Position numbers and translations under genes: made by a program. From Cryptomeria japonica (lineage: Eukaryota; Streptophyta; Pinopsida; Cupressales; Cupressaceae): a stretch of 64,000 nt of DNA. Of the stretch, positions 10,048-21,152 are shown one piece after another. Positions within the stretch are counted from its first letter, which is position 1. Each line of letters opens with the position of its first letter. The notes below the pieces were generated by a model. That model saw nothing but the letters and a program-made list of their open reading frames with translations, did no database searches and had not been told where the DNA came from. The stretch lies in NCBI RefSeq assembly GCF_030272615.1, contig NC_081414.1, forward strand, positions 4,279,501-4,343,500, given 5' to 3'.

Positions 10048-13000
10048 ATGGGTTCTCCTAAGTTTTCTCTCTTAGCTCCTCATAATTATGGTACTTGGAA
10101 AATTGATGGAAGGAGTAAACTTATAGAAAAATGACTAACTCATTACATTAATGGAACTATTGTCGCTCTCGTTGATCCTAAGGATGATCTTGTTGCTCAC
10201 CTGGATTGGCTCACTAAAAATATCATGGCAATTGGTACCTTAAGAAAGTATGTATCAAAGGATCTCATCTTTCATATTGAAAAATGTACCTTAATTAAGG
10301 ATGCTTGGAAAAAGTTTCAAGACTTGTATGGTCAACTTGATGAGATTAGGGGATATCAAATTGATAGTGATCTCACCATGTTAGATCCCAAGAACTTTGA
10401 TACTATACAAGATTATGTCACTAAGGCAAAAGAGTTGAGAGCACAACTCAAGGATTGTGGCATTGATAATAAGGATACTCAATTGATCTTCAATTTGATG
10501 GGCAAGCTTCCACAAGAATATGCAACATTTGTTTCTAGTTTCCAAACCCATAGGATGAAAATGGGTTCAAGTTGCACAATGCCTACATTTGATGCTTTCG
10601 TCGAAATGTTGATGATGGAACAAACTAAGTTGATAAGCATGGGCATTCTTAAGACTTCTAAGTCTCAAGCATTAGTGGCAAATCAAGGGAACAAAGGAAA
10701 TCAAGGAAAGGACAACTCAAACAAGAAGAAATGACAATCAAAGCCTAAGGACAAAGCACCACCTTCTCCACACCAAGGAGATTCATCCTCTTCCAAGAAG
10801 GACAATTCACCAAAGAAGGAGAGACCTACTTGTGCCTATTGTAAAAAGGGTGGTCATGAGGAGCGTCATTTCCATTCTAAGAAGATTGATGAGCTCACAC
10901 ACATCCTCAAAAAGCACAACATTGATTTACCTAATGCCTACAAGAAGGAGGATTCATCAACTTCCACTTCCTCACATTCAAAGGAGAAAGGGCAAGCATG
11001 CATGGCTTCTACAAGTGGGAAGACTCACTCTTTCTGGAAATGAAAAGGAAAAACTCTTTGTGCTACTACAAGTCATGATTTAGGGAGATGGCTTCTAAAT
11101 TCAGAGGCTTCTCATCATATGGCATCTTCGCAGTCTATGTTTTCGACATTTGAGCCTTGCACCATGTCATAGATTTTGATGGGCAATCATACTTACATGG
11201 ATGTGATTGGGAAAGGAACTATTTCCATTGGGGATAACTCCTTCAATGATGTGTTGTGTGTACCCCATTTGACAAACAATCTCCTTTCCATCTATCAAAT
11301 CACACATGGGGCAACAAAAAGAATTGTGGAGTTTACACCTGAGTCAGTTTTCATTCGAGACTTGGAGAGTAGAACTATCATTGAGACTGGGGTGGTTGAT
11401 CATGCATCTCGGTTAGACTCCTTTTCAAATTTTGTTGATGAGGATAATTTTACATATGATGATTCTTCACATGATGATTCTACATATGATGATCACAATT
11501 CTCGTGATGATTCAAATTTTGAGGAGAACTTTGGGTACTTGAACTTGGGGATTCTCACATGTGACCCTGTTCTTGAGCCTTATATTTCATCTCCTCCTAT
11601 TGCTATCACATCACCTATTGCACCTGATGATGCAGCTAGTGTGACAATTTTGCCTTCTTGTGATTCAGCGCAACAGGATATATCTTGTCTTCCAACTTCA
11701 GTTCATTGGGATGATTACTTGACAGACATTGCAGGTTTGTTTTGTTGGCATTTTGAGTTTGTTGGAATTATGCATAGAGATTGCATTAATGATATGTTGT
11801 CATTGATGTCAATTGAACCAGTAATGGTATTCATGTTATTGTTGATATTGTTGTTTTTGATATTAGCTAGTAACCGGTAAGAAGAGCTTTGTGGAATATG
11901 TTGTAAATCGGTATGTAAAGTTTGTGAGTTAAACCAGTGAACCAGTGTAAAGGGTTAAACCTTTCTATGTAATGTAACCGGTAAACCCTATCAGCTATTA
12001 AACCTTAACCGATCAAGTTTGTTGGTTTATTATCTATAAGTGGTAATGATGGAGACACGTGTGATCATTGTATGAGGATATGTTCAAATTGTTTTGGCGC
12101 GTTTGTTTTTTGTCTAGGGAAGGAGCAAAGTGGATTGCATCTAATGCACAACGCGTGATGAGTTACAAAGTCCGATGAAGCGGTTAGAATTTTCTTGAAG
12201 AATGTGAAGAGATTGTCATGATTTCTAACAGTCAAGATTGTACCAACTTGTTTTTAATCTCGATGATGAGAATTAGGTTTTTGTTGTGTTACCGACCTAA
12301 TTGATTTGTATTTAAGGTCGATGAAGTTGTTTGTAAAGGTTGTTGGCAAGATTGATAGAAACCTATTGAGTATGTAGTTGCCTAACTGATGAATGGATCT
12401 GCACTCTGAGTGAAGGTAGATTGAAGCTTAGAAGGATCTGATCAAGCAAATGTAGTGCTACTCAGACAGATCAAGAAAACCTGTTGTTTTCTAACAATTA
12501 CAATAGAGGTGAAATCCCTTAACCAGGTAAGCTCTAACAATCTTGGTTACTCATTAAATCCTCTAACAAGGTGGTCCATTAGCTTGGATTCTTAAATCCT
12601 CCAGCAAGGTTACTCCTAACAGGGTATTGTGCTTTTCATCAAGCCATATTTGTAAATCCCTTAACTGGGTGATTCCTAACTGGAATTAGTTCTTAGCAGG
12701 ACTTATTGTAAAGCTTTAACAGGCTTGGCTCCTAACAGGGAAAACTTCAGAAGAGTTCAGATAGCTATCCTTGTGAGTCTCATCTCACAGTGGTTTTTAC
12801 CTATTTGGGTTTTCCACATATAAACATTTGTGTCAAGTGGCGAATGCTTTTGTGGTTGTGATCTTATTTGTTGATTTGGTTAACTTCTGATAACTTCTGA
12901 TAAGGCATGTTAAGTAGAAGCATTGAGACATGAATATGTTGAGTTATGATTAAGCATTGTTGATGTTTACAAGATTGAAGTTGTTTACTGTTAAAGTTGT

Positions 13001-13689
13001 CATAATAGTTAAACTGGTTGATGTCAACTATTCTTATGAATATTGATCTTGACTGAGATATGTTTACTTTGTTTGACTGAGTTTGAGTTTGGGAACTTTG
13101 TATCAGTTTTTCAATATACTGATTCACCCCCCCATCTCAGTATTCTAGCAGATACTTATTCTTTCATCATACCATCGTGTTTGTGGAGTCCTACATTGCA
13201 GACTTCAGAGACATCATTGATGACATTCATCATCTCTTTGATGGAGATGATCCTTCTTTGATTGTTGCAAGGGAACACTCTGACCCTCTTGTTCATTCTC
13301 TACATGATCATTATTTCGAGGTTGACATGATTGTGGATTCTTATGTACAACAGTTGGAGGAGGTCTCTTTATCCTTAGAGGAGACATGTGAGTCTTTGGG
13401 ACTTGTTCTGCATTCATCTCCACTAGATCTTGGAGTGTCTTTTTCAGCAGTGTGGAGAAGTTCACCACCTTTGGAGGGGTTATCTTTCATCATCGACATG
13501 GGGACACTTGAGCAGTTTTCAGAGACTTCATTCATCATGACTTTTTTTCCTACATCTTCTCTTCATGATTGGGGAGATCTCATGGATACACCTTTGGTTT
13601 TGTTTCTTCCCAAGGGGAGGAATGTTGTTCGATGTTCATGGAGCAATTTCTTCATTCATTCTCGAGCTTCTACCATTGGTGCAGATTAA
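10048..13689 (+). pseudogene. Copia-like Gag-protease with acidic C-terminal extension
   Basis: The frame starts at ATG 10048 (MGSPKFSLLAP), in the position usual for copia Gag, and stays in one frame to TAA 13687-13689 once the solo LTR (11743-13177) and one TGTTT copy are set aside. Stops interrupt it near 10132, 10732, 11041 and 11170. Gag: a UBN2-type capsid region (TLRKYVSKDLIFHI to FVEMLMMEQ), then a zinc knuckle CAYCKKGGHEERHF whose last Cys is Phe. Protease: LNSEASHHM replaces the expected D-S-G-A-S-x-H, so the catalytic Asp is Asn. After the protease flap (VPHLTNNLLSIYQ) the protein becomes Asp/Ser-rich with no known domain, where a normal copia would have integrase. The C-terminal 170 codons are unbroken. 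Confidence 0.7.
11743..13177 (+). mobile_element. Solo LTR, same family as the copia LTR at 51225
   Basis: 1,435 bp starting TGTTGGCA. It is flanked by the 5-bp target duplication TGTTT (11738-11742 and 13178-13182). Both ends and many internal blocks (repeated AATCCCTTAACAGGG-type phrases, the GATTC-A/G-CCCCCCC stretch) match the LTR at 51225-52736. Its last base is G instead of the expected A of terminal CA, read as a point mutation. No internal retroelement sequence is present, so it arose by LTR-LTR recombination. Confidence 0.8.
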
Positions 13690-14000
13690 ACATTGAGGGG
13701 AGGCTACCTAGCTTCTCTTCTTCTCTCATATGGGGGGGGGGACTTTTTCCTCACATGGGTTTTTGTTCCTCACACACTTTTATGAGAGTTCTCTTGTATA
13801 GTTTTCATCTCTCTTTTGGGAGAGGGTTTTTTCCCATTGGGTTTTTCTCTCTTTCCCCACTTTATGAGAGATTGCATTGGTTTGCATGAATTTGCATTTG
13901 TACGTGGGTACCTACAAGGCTAGTAGCCGGAACCCATCTTGCATTGCTTAGTTGCATTGTAGACTTAAGTGCATTCCCCTAAGTTGCACTTAAGGGGGGG

Positions 14001-14448
14001 TGTTGGTGTAATTATTTATTCATGTTGGATATTATTACACCTTAAGTTTACTTAGGTACATGCATTTTATAGTAGCTTGGGTATGAGACACTTGGGTGTT
14101 TGTGCCACATTGGGATAATGTGTGTAGGAGAATTTCCACCTTTTGTGGTCTTGTTGTTACATTTCACATTTTGTGGGTGATCCACCTCATGTGGAATATT
14201 ATATTGTTTCTCCTACCTACCCCTACTTATCCCTACCTACCCTTGTTTCTTATTGAGCCACATGTCATGTTTGTGTGCTCACATATCCATATAGCCTTGC
14301 CTATATAAGCAGGCTCATATTTATTGTATGTAACTATTGAACAATTGATCATTTATCTATTGATGAGAATACAGTTTATTCTTGTCCTATATTTTGTCTC
14401 TCTATTTTGTACTTTTCATTGAGCTCTTGATCTTGGAAAAATCTCACA
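14001..14448 (+). repeat. 3' LTR of the Gag-only element
   Basis: 448 bp, begins TGTTGGTGTA directly after AAGGGGGGG and ends CA before GAGAC. TATATAA box at 14302-14308. It pairs with 8727-9177. Confidence 0.95.
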
Positions 14449-14453
14449 GAGAC

Positions 14454-14865
14454 CTCAGGTACACTTTTCAGAGTCCTTATTTCTATTCTTTTTTATCGGT
14501 GCAACAAAGAATTTCATAGCTCTTAGATTACTAAATAAATTCATTAGGAGAGTTGGATATATGGCAAAACCATGGAACGTAGAATACGCCAATCAAGCAA
14601 AGGCCGAGATAGAGCAATGCATGTTTGAAGCCCCAGTTAACCTTCCAAACTTCTTGACTAAAGTCAACCTTTACATAGCCCTCTTAGGGTCATATGGTGT
14701 GGTCCTTGGTATGAAATGGTTATGGAGGCATAGGGCTAAGGTAGATTGTTTCACCAAGGAAATAGAATGTTTAGATGATTTGGGGAATAAGGTGTTTCTC
14801 AAGGGAATTCAGAGAGAAGTCAAGTTGAGACAAATCTCAGCTATGCAACTAAAAAGAGTAGAGTG
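14454..14865 (+). pseudogene. Ty3/gypsy protease region (resumed)
   Basis: Continuation of the Ty3 element interrupted at 8721. The region just after the junction (to about 14545) contains remnants of the active-site strand with stops. The open part (14561-14865) holds the typical post-active-site stretch: LYIALLGSYGVVLGMKWLWRH, then KVDCFTKEIECLDD, matching the family pattern LGSYD-hhhGMDWL, K-hDC. Asp of GMDWL is Lys here. Non-functional. Confidence 0.65.
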
Positions 14866-16000
14866 AAGAGGATACCAACTCTTTGCGTTAAAATGAAGAT
14901 TATGGATATGTATGAAACATGTGTCTTAGATGATCCAGTTTTTAGCAATTCTCTTCAAATCCAGGGGATGGATGTAGAGCAACTTGAGGAACAAAAGAAG
15001 CCATGTCTAGAAGACTATCTATTCTTGCAAGATTACCAAGATGTATTTATAAAAGAACTTCTAGGAATGCCTCTGAAGAGAGTTTTTTATTTCTGCATAG
15101 ATCTTGCACCCGGGTCAATACCAAGCTCCAAGGCTCTTTACATAATGACTACTACAAAGTTGATGGAAATGAAGGCGTAGTTGCAAGAATTATTGAGTAA
15201 GGGTCTAATTAGGCCTAGTGTGTCACCATGGGGAGCTCCAATTATCTTCATGAAGAAGAAGGATGGAACCCTATGATTATGCATTGATTATTATATGCTT
15301 AATAAGGCAATGATAAAGAACAAGTACCCATTGACATATATAGATGATCTCTTTGATCAAATGCGCGGGGTGATAGTATTTTCAAAGATTGATCTTAGAT
15401 CCGGATACCACCAATTTGAGGCTCAAAGAAGATATTCATAAAACAACCTTTAGAACCAGATACGAGCATTATGAGTTAACGGTCTTACCTTTTGGACTGA
15501 CCAATGCCCCAGTTGCATTTATGAATTTGATGAACAATGTGTTTAGGGATTGTCTAGACAAGTTTGTCTTGGTGTTCTTGGACGATATACTAATTTACTC
15601 CAAGAATGAGGATGAACATGCTCAACATCTTTGGTTCATTCTCCAACAACTCTGAGGGCACAAGCTATATGCAAAGCTCTCAAAATGCACCTTCTTTTAG
15701 AAAGAGGTTCAGTATTTGGGTCATATTATATCCAATGAGGGAATTGCAGTGGATCCTAGCAAAGATTAAAGCAATCAAGGAATGGCCTGCTTCGAGGAAT
15801 GTGCATGAGGTCACGAGCTTAATGGGTTTAGTAGGATATTGTAGGAATTTTGTGGCAATTTTTTCTAGAATTGCATATCCCATTACCTCTCTTCAAAGGA
15901 AAGGTAAGCACTTTGAATGGACTGAGAAGTGCCAAAGAGTGTTCGAGCTATTGAAAGAGTTGTTGACTATAGCTTTGATTTTTAAAAGTTCTTGATCTAG
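14863..16000 (+). pseudogene. Ty3/gypsy reverse transcriptase, decayed
   Basis: Recognisable blocks in order: a linker (CLEDYLFLQDYQDVF, then LAPGSIPSSKALY for the usual LxPGxxPxxxxxY), [16 protein letters not shown] at about 15220-15270, [10 protein letters not shown] at about 15390 just across a frameshift, [20 protein letters not shown], then the catalytic box [11 protein letters not shown] with FLDD at 15575-15586. The distal part (about 15690-15990) includes EVTSLMGLVGYCRNFV. Stops and frameshifts near 15178, 15276 and 15655 break the protein. The order is exactly that of Ty3 pol. Confidence 0.85.
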
Positions 16001-16985
16001 AAGGTCATTTTGTAGTAATAACTAATGCAATAGGAGAAGGATCGGGAGGAGTAGTCATGCAAGAAAGGTGATTTATAGCCTATGATTCTTGCAAGCTCAA
16101 GACTTATGAGAAAAATTATGCTCCTCATGATCTAGAACTAGCAGTTGTGGTACATTCTTTGTAGATATAGCGACATTACCTATTGGAGACATTTTTTGAG
16201 TTGAAGACTGACCATCATACTCTTAAGTATTTATTTACCCAACCTTAACTTAATGCTTGACAGAGAAGATGTTTAGAGTTGATTTCTGACTATGACTTTG
16301 AGATTAGTTATGTCATGGGTAAGGAGAATAGAGTGGCAGATGCCCTAAGCCGTAGATGACACATCTCATCTATGGTCTCTATTCATTCGAACTTCAAGAA
16401 TCAAGTTTTGCACAATTGTTTAGGTGATGAGTATTATGAGCAAGTTAAGGAATAACTCTCAGTCAATCCTCTAGATCCGAGGTATGATGGATTTAGTTTC
16501 GAGTCAGATGGATTGTTCAGGTATAAGGGAAGGATGTATGTTCCAAACTCAAGAGAGTTAATGAATACCGTGTTGAGAGAAATTCGCATTGCACCATATT
16601 CAGGACATCTTGGGGTGACACAAATTCTAGCCAATGTCACTGTATTTTTGGAAGGGCGTGAAGTAGGATGCCACAAGATTTGTGGCAGGGTGTTTAGAAT
16701 GCCAAAGGGTGAAGGCGGAACATCGACACTTGACATGACTCCTATATAACAATGCGATTCCAGAAAGGAAGTGGCAAGTCGTCAACATGGATTTTGTGCA
16801 AGGACTTCCCATGATGAGAAACAAAACATAATGCTATTTTGGTAGTGATGGATAAGTTCACCAAGGTAGCACATTTTATACCTAGAAACTTGATTGATAG
16901 TGCATCTGTTATAGCTCATATTCAAGTGCAAGCCAACAAAATTGTGTTGGAGGTGGCCCACCTTCAAACCCTTCTAGATCATTAG
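16001..16985 (+). pseudogene. Ty3/gypsy RNase H and integrase start, truncated
   Basis: RNase H-like remnants: VVITNAIGEGSGGVVMQ, then LAVVVHSL, LKTDHHTLKYLFTQP and MGKENRVADALSRR at about 16315-16355. The integrase zinc-binding part follows: REIRIAPYSGHLGVTQ (16580-16620) and MPKGEGGTSTL, where CxxCxxxK should stand, so its cysteines are lost. Then KWQVVNMDFVQGLPM and VMDKFTKVAHFIPRN mark the beginning of the integrase core. Similarity ends at about 16920-16980. The remaining integrase, any chromodomain and the 3' LTR are missing. Confidence 0.75.
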
Positions 16986-17640
16986 GGAAATGCCCCTTGT
17001 ACAGTTGTCAGAGTGCCTCCAGATCCTTCCGCCTATACCTCTATTGATCCTTCAGCATCCTGTGATTGGTCTCCGCTTGGTGGCCACTGATGTGGACATA
17101 ACTCTTCCTCTCGCTGTTCTCAGATCCTGCAGTCTCAGGCTTCCTGACATCAGCTTGGTGGTGGTAGTTCTTTCAATAGGTGGTGCTCCACCTCTTGAGC
17201 ACGCGGGGGTTTTGCCTTTGGGTGGGAAATGGGGAGTGTGGACCCGACCGATGGTGGTGCCAGTGGGTGGCCAATTTTTGGTGGTGGCAACAGTTGATTG
17301 ACTTTTGGTGGTGACAATGGATGGCCTGATTCTTCCAAAGGCTTTCCGTGTTTGACTTTGGCAATCTTGCCCTCTCGAATGAATTAGGACAAGGAATAAG
17401 AGGAGGGTGCTACTGAAGAAGGGTGGTCCCTTTCAGATGATATCCTTGACTCCATTGTTGTATGGGGTCCTAAGGATGACATAAATCCACCTCCTTCGGC
17501 CATTATTTTAACCGTTTAGAGGTTGTTTTTTGTTTTTTGCTCTCCAAACTTAACCTGTGTTTAATGTATTTTTTGACTATCTAAACACTACCCATTTAAC
17601 TCCTGAGAGGTTATCCTATATCCCCTATTTTTTTGTGAAA
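16986..17640. other. Unassigned, GGTGG-rich sequence
   Basis: The end of the Ty3 homology passes into GC-richer sequence with many GGTGG/CCACC words (about 17155-17330). Frames of 60-100 codons occur on both strands but none shows a domain. I see no gene here. A TE fragment is the likeliest reading. Confidence 0.3.
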
Positions 17641-18217
17641 CTTTATTTTTATTCATTAAAAAAAAAATTAGTATCATGAAGAATTTATTTAAAGAAATAA
17701 TGCACATCTCTATTTCTATTTAATCTTTCCTATTCTCAATATTACTTTTGAGATAATCAATTGTAAGATACATAACGAATGCTGGTAAAAGGAGATAAAG
17801 CAATTGTGATTGGAATTGAATGGCGGGTGTGATTTTCCTTGTGGCACAGGTCTGTGAACAGAATTTTGGAATTAGTTATAAATTTTATGAGTCGTGATAA
17901 AAGATCTGAAAGTAATTGAAGTTTAACAATCATGGCAAAAGCAGAGCTAAAAGAAAAGTTGAGATTCTTGAGTAACGTGAATCAAACCTGTGCTTAAATC
18001 TTTCGATTGGTTGGAAGTTCATGCAGTAATATTTTAGTCTGAATGTTTCGATTTCCCAGTTGTGAGCAATGGAGCTCAGAATGCATTTTCAACAAAGCAC
18101 TGCCCACAAACAAATTTCGGTGCCATTTTTTGTTCTTTTGCTTTTGTAGAACCAGATTTATTCCAACTCTGCAACAGCTCCTCGCCTGACAAATAACTCA
18201 AGTAATCTTTCCATGGC

Positions 18218-18224
18218 TATAAAA
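18218..18224 (+). promoter_or_regulatory. TATA box of the actin gene
   Basis: TATAAAA in the context GGCTATAAAAGCCC. Transcription would start about 30 bases downstream, near 18250, just ahead of the first untranslated exon. The 600 bases upstream (17640-18217) contain no coding region and probably hold the rest of the promoter. Confidence 0.75.
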
Positions 18225-18249
18225 GCCCATTCATCAATGCCTGTTCACA

Positions 18250-18405
18250 CAGTGCGGGATCATTTCAATTGCTGCTCTTCTCTGCAACATTGCAATCTCT
18301 GCCCTACCCAGTTGCCTGTAAGTCTCATAAATTCAGTATGTTTTTTTGAAGCTCAAAGAGCAGAGAAATGAAGTAGTGTATTTTTTGCAGGTGATCAGTT
18401 AAAGA
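18250..18405 (+). other. Actin 5' untranslated exon and leader intron
   Basis: A non-coding exon (about 18250-18317) ends in GCCT and is followed by donor GTAAGT at 18318. The intron closes with TTTTTTGCAG at 18381-18390, 15 bases before the start codon. Plant actin genes characteristically carry an intron in the 5' leader a few bases before the ATG, often important for expression. Here it is only 73 bp. Confidence 0.7.
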
Positions 18406-21152
18406 ATGGAAGACGGAGATGAAGTGCAGGCTGTCGTGTGTGACAATGGGTCCGGCACTGTGACGTGCATTAAAATTGTGTTTTGCAGATAAATGTGAAA
18501 TCTTTTTAAGCTATTTGAGTGTGGGTATGTGTAGGCTGGAATGGCAGGAGATGATGCTCCAAGGGCGGTGTTTCCGAGCATAATAGGGCGGGCGCGTCAC
18601 AGAGGAGTAATGGTGGGGATGGGGCAGAAGGATTGCTATGTGGGCGACGAGGCGCAGGCCAAGAGGGGAATCCTGAGCCTCAAGTACCCTGTGGAACACG
18701 GCATTGTTTCCAATTGGGACGACATGGAGAAGCTTTGGCACCACACTTTTACCAACGAGCTCCGCATAGCGCCAGAGGACCATCCTGTTCTGCTCACAGA
18801 GCCGCCATTGAATCCCAAGGCCAACCGTGAGAAGATGGTGGAGATCATGCTTGAAGCCTTTGCCTCCCCTGCCACCTATATTGCTATTCAGGCCGTGCTG
18901 TCCCTCTATGCCAGTGGACGAACTACAGGTATGGCTGTTCGTTTCTTCAACTCTGGAGCTCTGTTATGATGGGTGCGTGGGGAAGAAGAGGGAGATGTTG
19001 GGAATTGGTTTTTTTTTTTTTTTAGGGGTTTAAAACAATTTTTTATATTTATTTAGCAATCTGATATGAGTGCATGAGTGATAGGCTAAACATTTTCAGC
19101 TATCTCTATTTTATCAAAGTATATTTCATCAAAGTTGATCTTGACGGGGGGATATCCATTTCATCAAAGTTGATCTTGGTTGAGATCCATTTCATCGAAG
19201 TTGATCTTGACCTTGTCCTTTTGTCTACATATGTCAGAGCTTGTATTCAACAAGATTTGATTTCTAGTGGACTCATTTAGAACCGTTCAACTTCACCAGT
19301 AAAGAGCTCATTGACAAGAAATTATATTTTCGATGTCAAAGTGTGTTTTTTTTTAAGGCTTTTATATCAAACTGAGAAGCATCTTTGCTTAAGTCATAGG
19401 TTGAAACCTCTTCTGCTGCGAGCTATGGACAAAGGGTTGAGAATTGTTTTTTATTTTGAGGGTTTTATATAAATTTATATTTGTTAAGCAATCTGATATG
19501 AGCACATGAGTTATAGGCTAAACATCTTCAGCTAAGAGTCAAGGACCGTGGGATCACCGTTCTGCCAAAGTTGACAGAGCGTGATCTCAGCCTCATCCCT
19601 TTTTGTGCAATTGCTTTGTACTCAGTAAGACTTGATCCCTCGTAGACTGATTCAAAAACATTCAATTTCATAAATAGATAAAGAGTCCATTGACAAGGAA
19701 TTGTTTGTTCAATGTCAAAAGTAAATTTTTATCAAGATTTTATATCAAACTCAGATGCATCTTTGCTATCCGATTTGGAAGCATGAATCATAGGTTGAAA
19801 CCTCTTCAGTTGAGAGCCAAGGCTTAAGGATTATCCATTCTGTCGAAGTCGTTTTGAACATTGATCTTGGCAAGACCTTACAATTAGCAAAATTTGATTA
19901 GCAGTAGACTCATTTAGAACCATTCAACTTCACTAACAAATTAAATTAATATTTAATTCAGATTCAACTTCGACAAATAACTCTACAACACCCAGATCAT
20001 GAATGATAATCGTTTAAGATGCTGGGGTTAATATTTACCACTAGTGTGCTATATAATCTTAATAGAAACTAAACTATCTTAACAATTTAGTCTGACTTTA
20101 TCTTGTATTGGAATGGTAGGAATTGTATTGGACTCTGGCGATGGGGTGACACATGTGGTGCCAATCTACGAAGGGTTTACACTTCCCCATGCAATTTATC
20201 GCCTTGATTTGGCAGGGCGTGATTTAACAGATGCACTCATGAAAATTTTGACAGAAAGAGGTTACAACTTCTCTACTACTGCTGAACGTGAAATTGTACG
20301 TGACATGAAAGAGAAACTAGGCTATGTGGCCCTTGACTTCGAGCAAGAAATGGAAATTGCCAAATCCTCCTCATCTTCTGAGAAGACTTATGAGCTACCT
20401 GATGGGCAGGTCATCAACATTGGAGGTGAGCGTTTCAGGTGTGCTGAAGTTCTATTCCAACCTTCTCTTGTGGGAGTTGAAGCCCCTGGCATCCATGAGA
20501 CCACCTTCAATTCCATCATGAAATGTGATGTGGACATCAGAAAGGATTTGTATGGAAATATCGTGTTGAGTGGAGGATCCACCATGTTCCCAGGCATTGC
20601 TGATAGGATGAGCAAGGATGTTACTGCTCTAGCTCCCAGTACAGTCAAGGTCAAGGTGGTGGCCCCTCCTGAGAGGAAATACAGTGTTTGGATTGGAGGT
20701 TCAATTCTGGCTTCTCTTAGCACCTTCCGACAGGTATTATTATTCTCAAACTGCTATTCAGTTATCAGGTTACAATATGGTGTCAATAGCTAGATTTTAT
20801 ATAGCTGAAGTTTTGATTTCTTTTCGATAAGGACTGTTGTTATTCATTTGAAGCAATGGTAAAATGAACAAGCTACGAAGCAATCTTCGTCAATGAGAAG
20901 TCAAAACTTCAGTTATGTAGCATCCAGCCATGGTGCATCCTAATAGTTAGATAGCCATTTCCCTATTACTCTTTAGTTATATATATGTTTGTAATAAGAC
21001 TCAGGATCTAGATAGATTCTTGAAAGCATTTTTAGAATCATTATGATTCATTCTAAAGGTAAAAATGTCGTGTCGTGTTTGGACAGATGTGGATAACCAA
21101 GGCTGAATATGAAGAATCTGGACCATCCATAGTGCACAGGAAGTGCTTCTGA
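18406..21152 (+). CDS. ACT: Actin, four coding exons
   Basis: Cytoskeletal ATP-binding protein that polymerises into F-actin. Coding exons: 18406-18464/5, 18535-18928, 20120-20733, 21087-21152. The introns lie where plant actins have them: after the first about 20 codons, within the Gly codon of SGRTTG, and between Gln and Met before [11 protein letters not shown]. With a normal 60-nt first exon the total would be 377 residues, the usual plant length. Visible: first phosphate loop DNGSG, second [37 protein letters not shown] and the C-terminal HRKCF. Oddities: the first exon reaches its GT donor after 59 nt, one short, so the standard join shifts frame. A rescue donor at 18478 keeps frame but adds residues and leaves a 57-nt intron. 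Several usually invariant positions differ (AGMAGDD for AGFAGDD, GRARHRG for GRPRHTG). It is a divergent actin, possibly a recent pseudogene. Confidence 0.9.
18985..19960. repeat. Degenerate tandem duplication in actin intron 2
   Basis: A block with CAATCTGATATGAG, a TCATAGGTTGAAACCTCTTC-like phrase and a GACTCATTTAGAACC-like phrase appears from about 18990, again from about 19430, and partly from about 19790. Unit length is about 430 bp. This accounts for most of the 1,191-bp intron. Confidence 0.6.

Larger units (their letters stand above)
8727..14448 (+). mobile_element. Non-autonomous Gag-protease LTR element (TR-GAG-like)
   Basis: Complete LTR element of 5.7 kb: 5' LTR 8727-9177, 3' LTR 14001-14448, and a perfect 5-bp target duplication GAGAC at 8722-8726 and 14449-14453. 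A polypurine tract (AAGGGGGGG) directly precedes the 3' LTR. Its only coding region is a copia-like Gag with a degenerate protease and an acidic C-terminal extension. No integrase, reverse transcriptase or RNase H is detectable, so it would depend on enzymes supplied by another element. A solo LTR of another family is inserted within the ORF. The sequence after the 5' LTR (TGGTAGCCACG) does not match the usual iMet primer site. Confidence 0.85.

Noticed and set aside
12864-13127. 87-codon minus-strand frame
   Set aside because: Lies inside a solo LTR and has no recognisable motif.
16990-17364. Possible gene in GGTGG-rich sequence
   Set aside because: Frames exist on both strands because of the repetitive composition; no start context, domain or splice logic supports a gene.
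20324-20723. Frames of 65-111 codons on both strands over actin exon 3
   Set aside because: Shadows of the actin coding exon, which is identified by its domain sequence.
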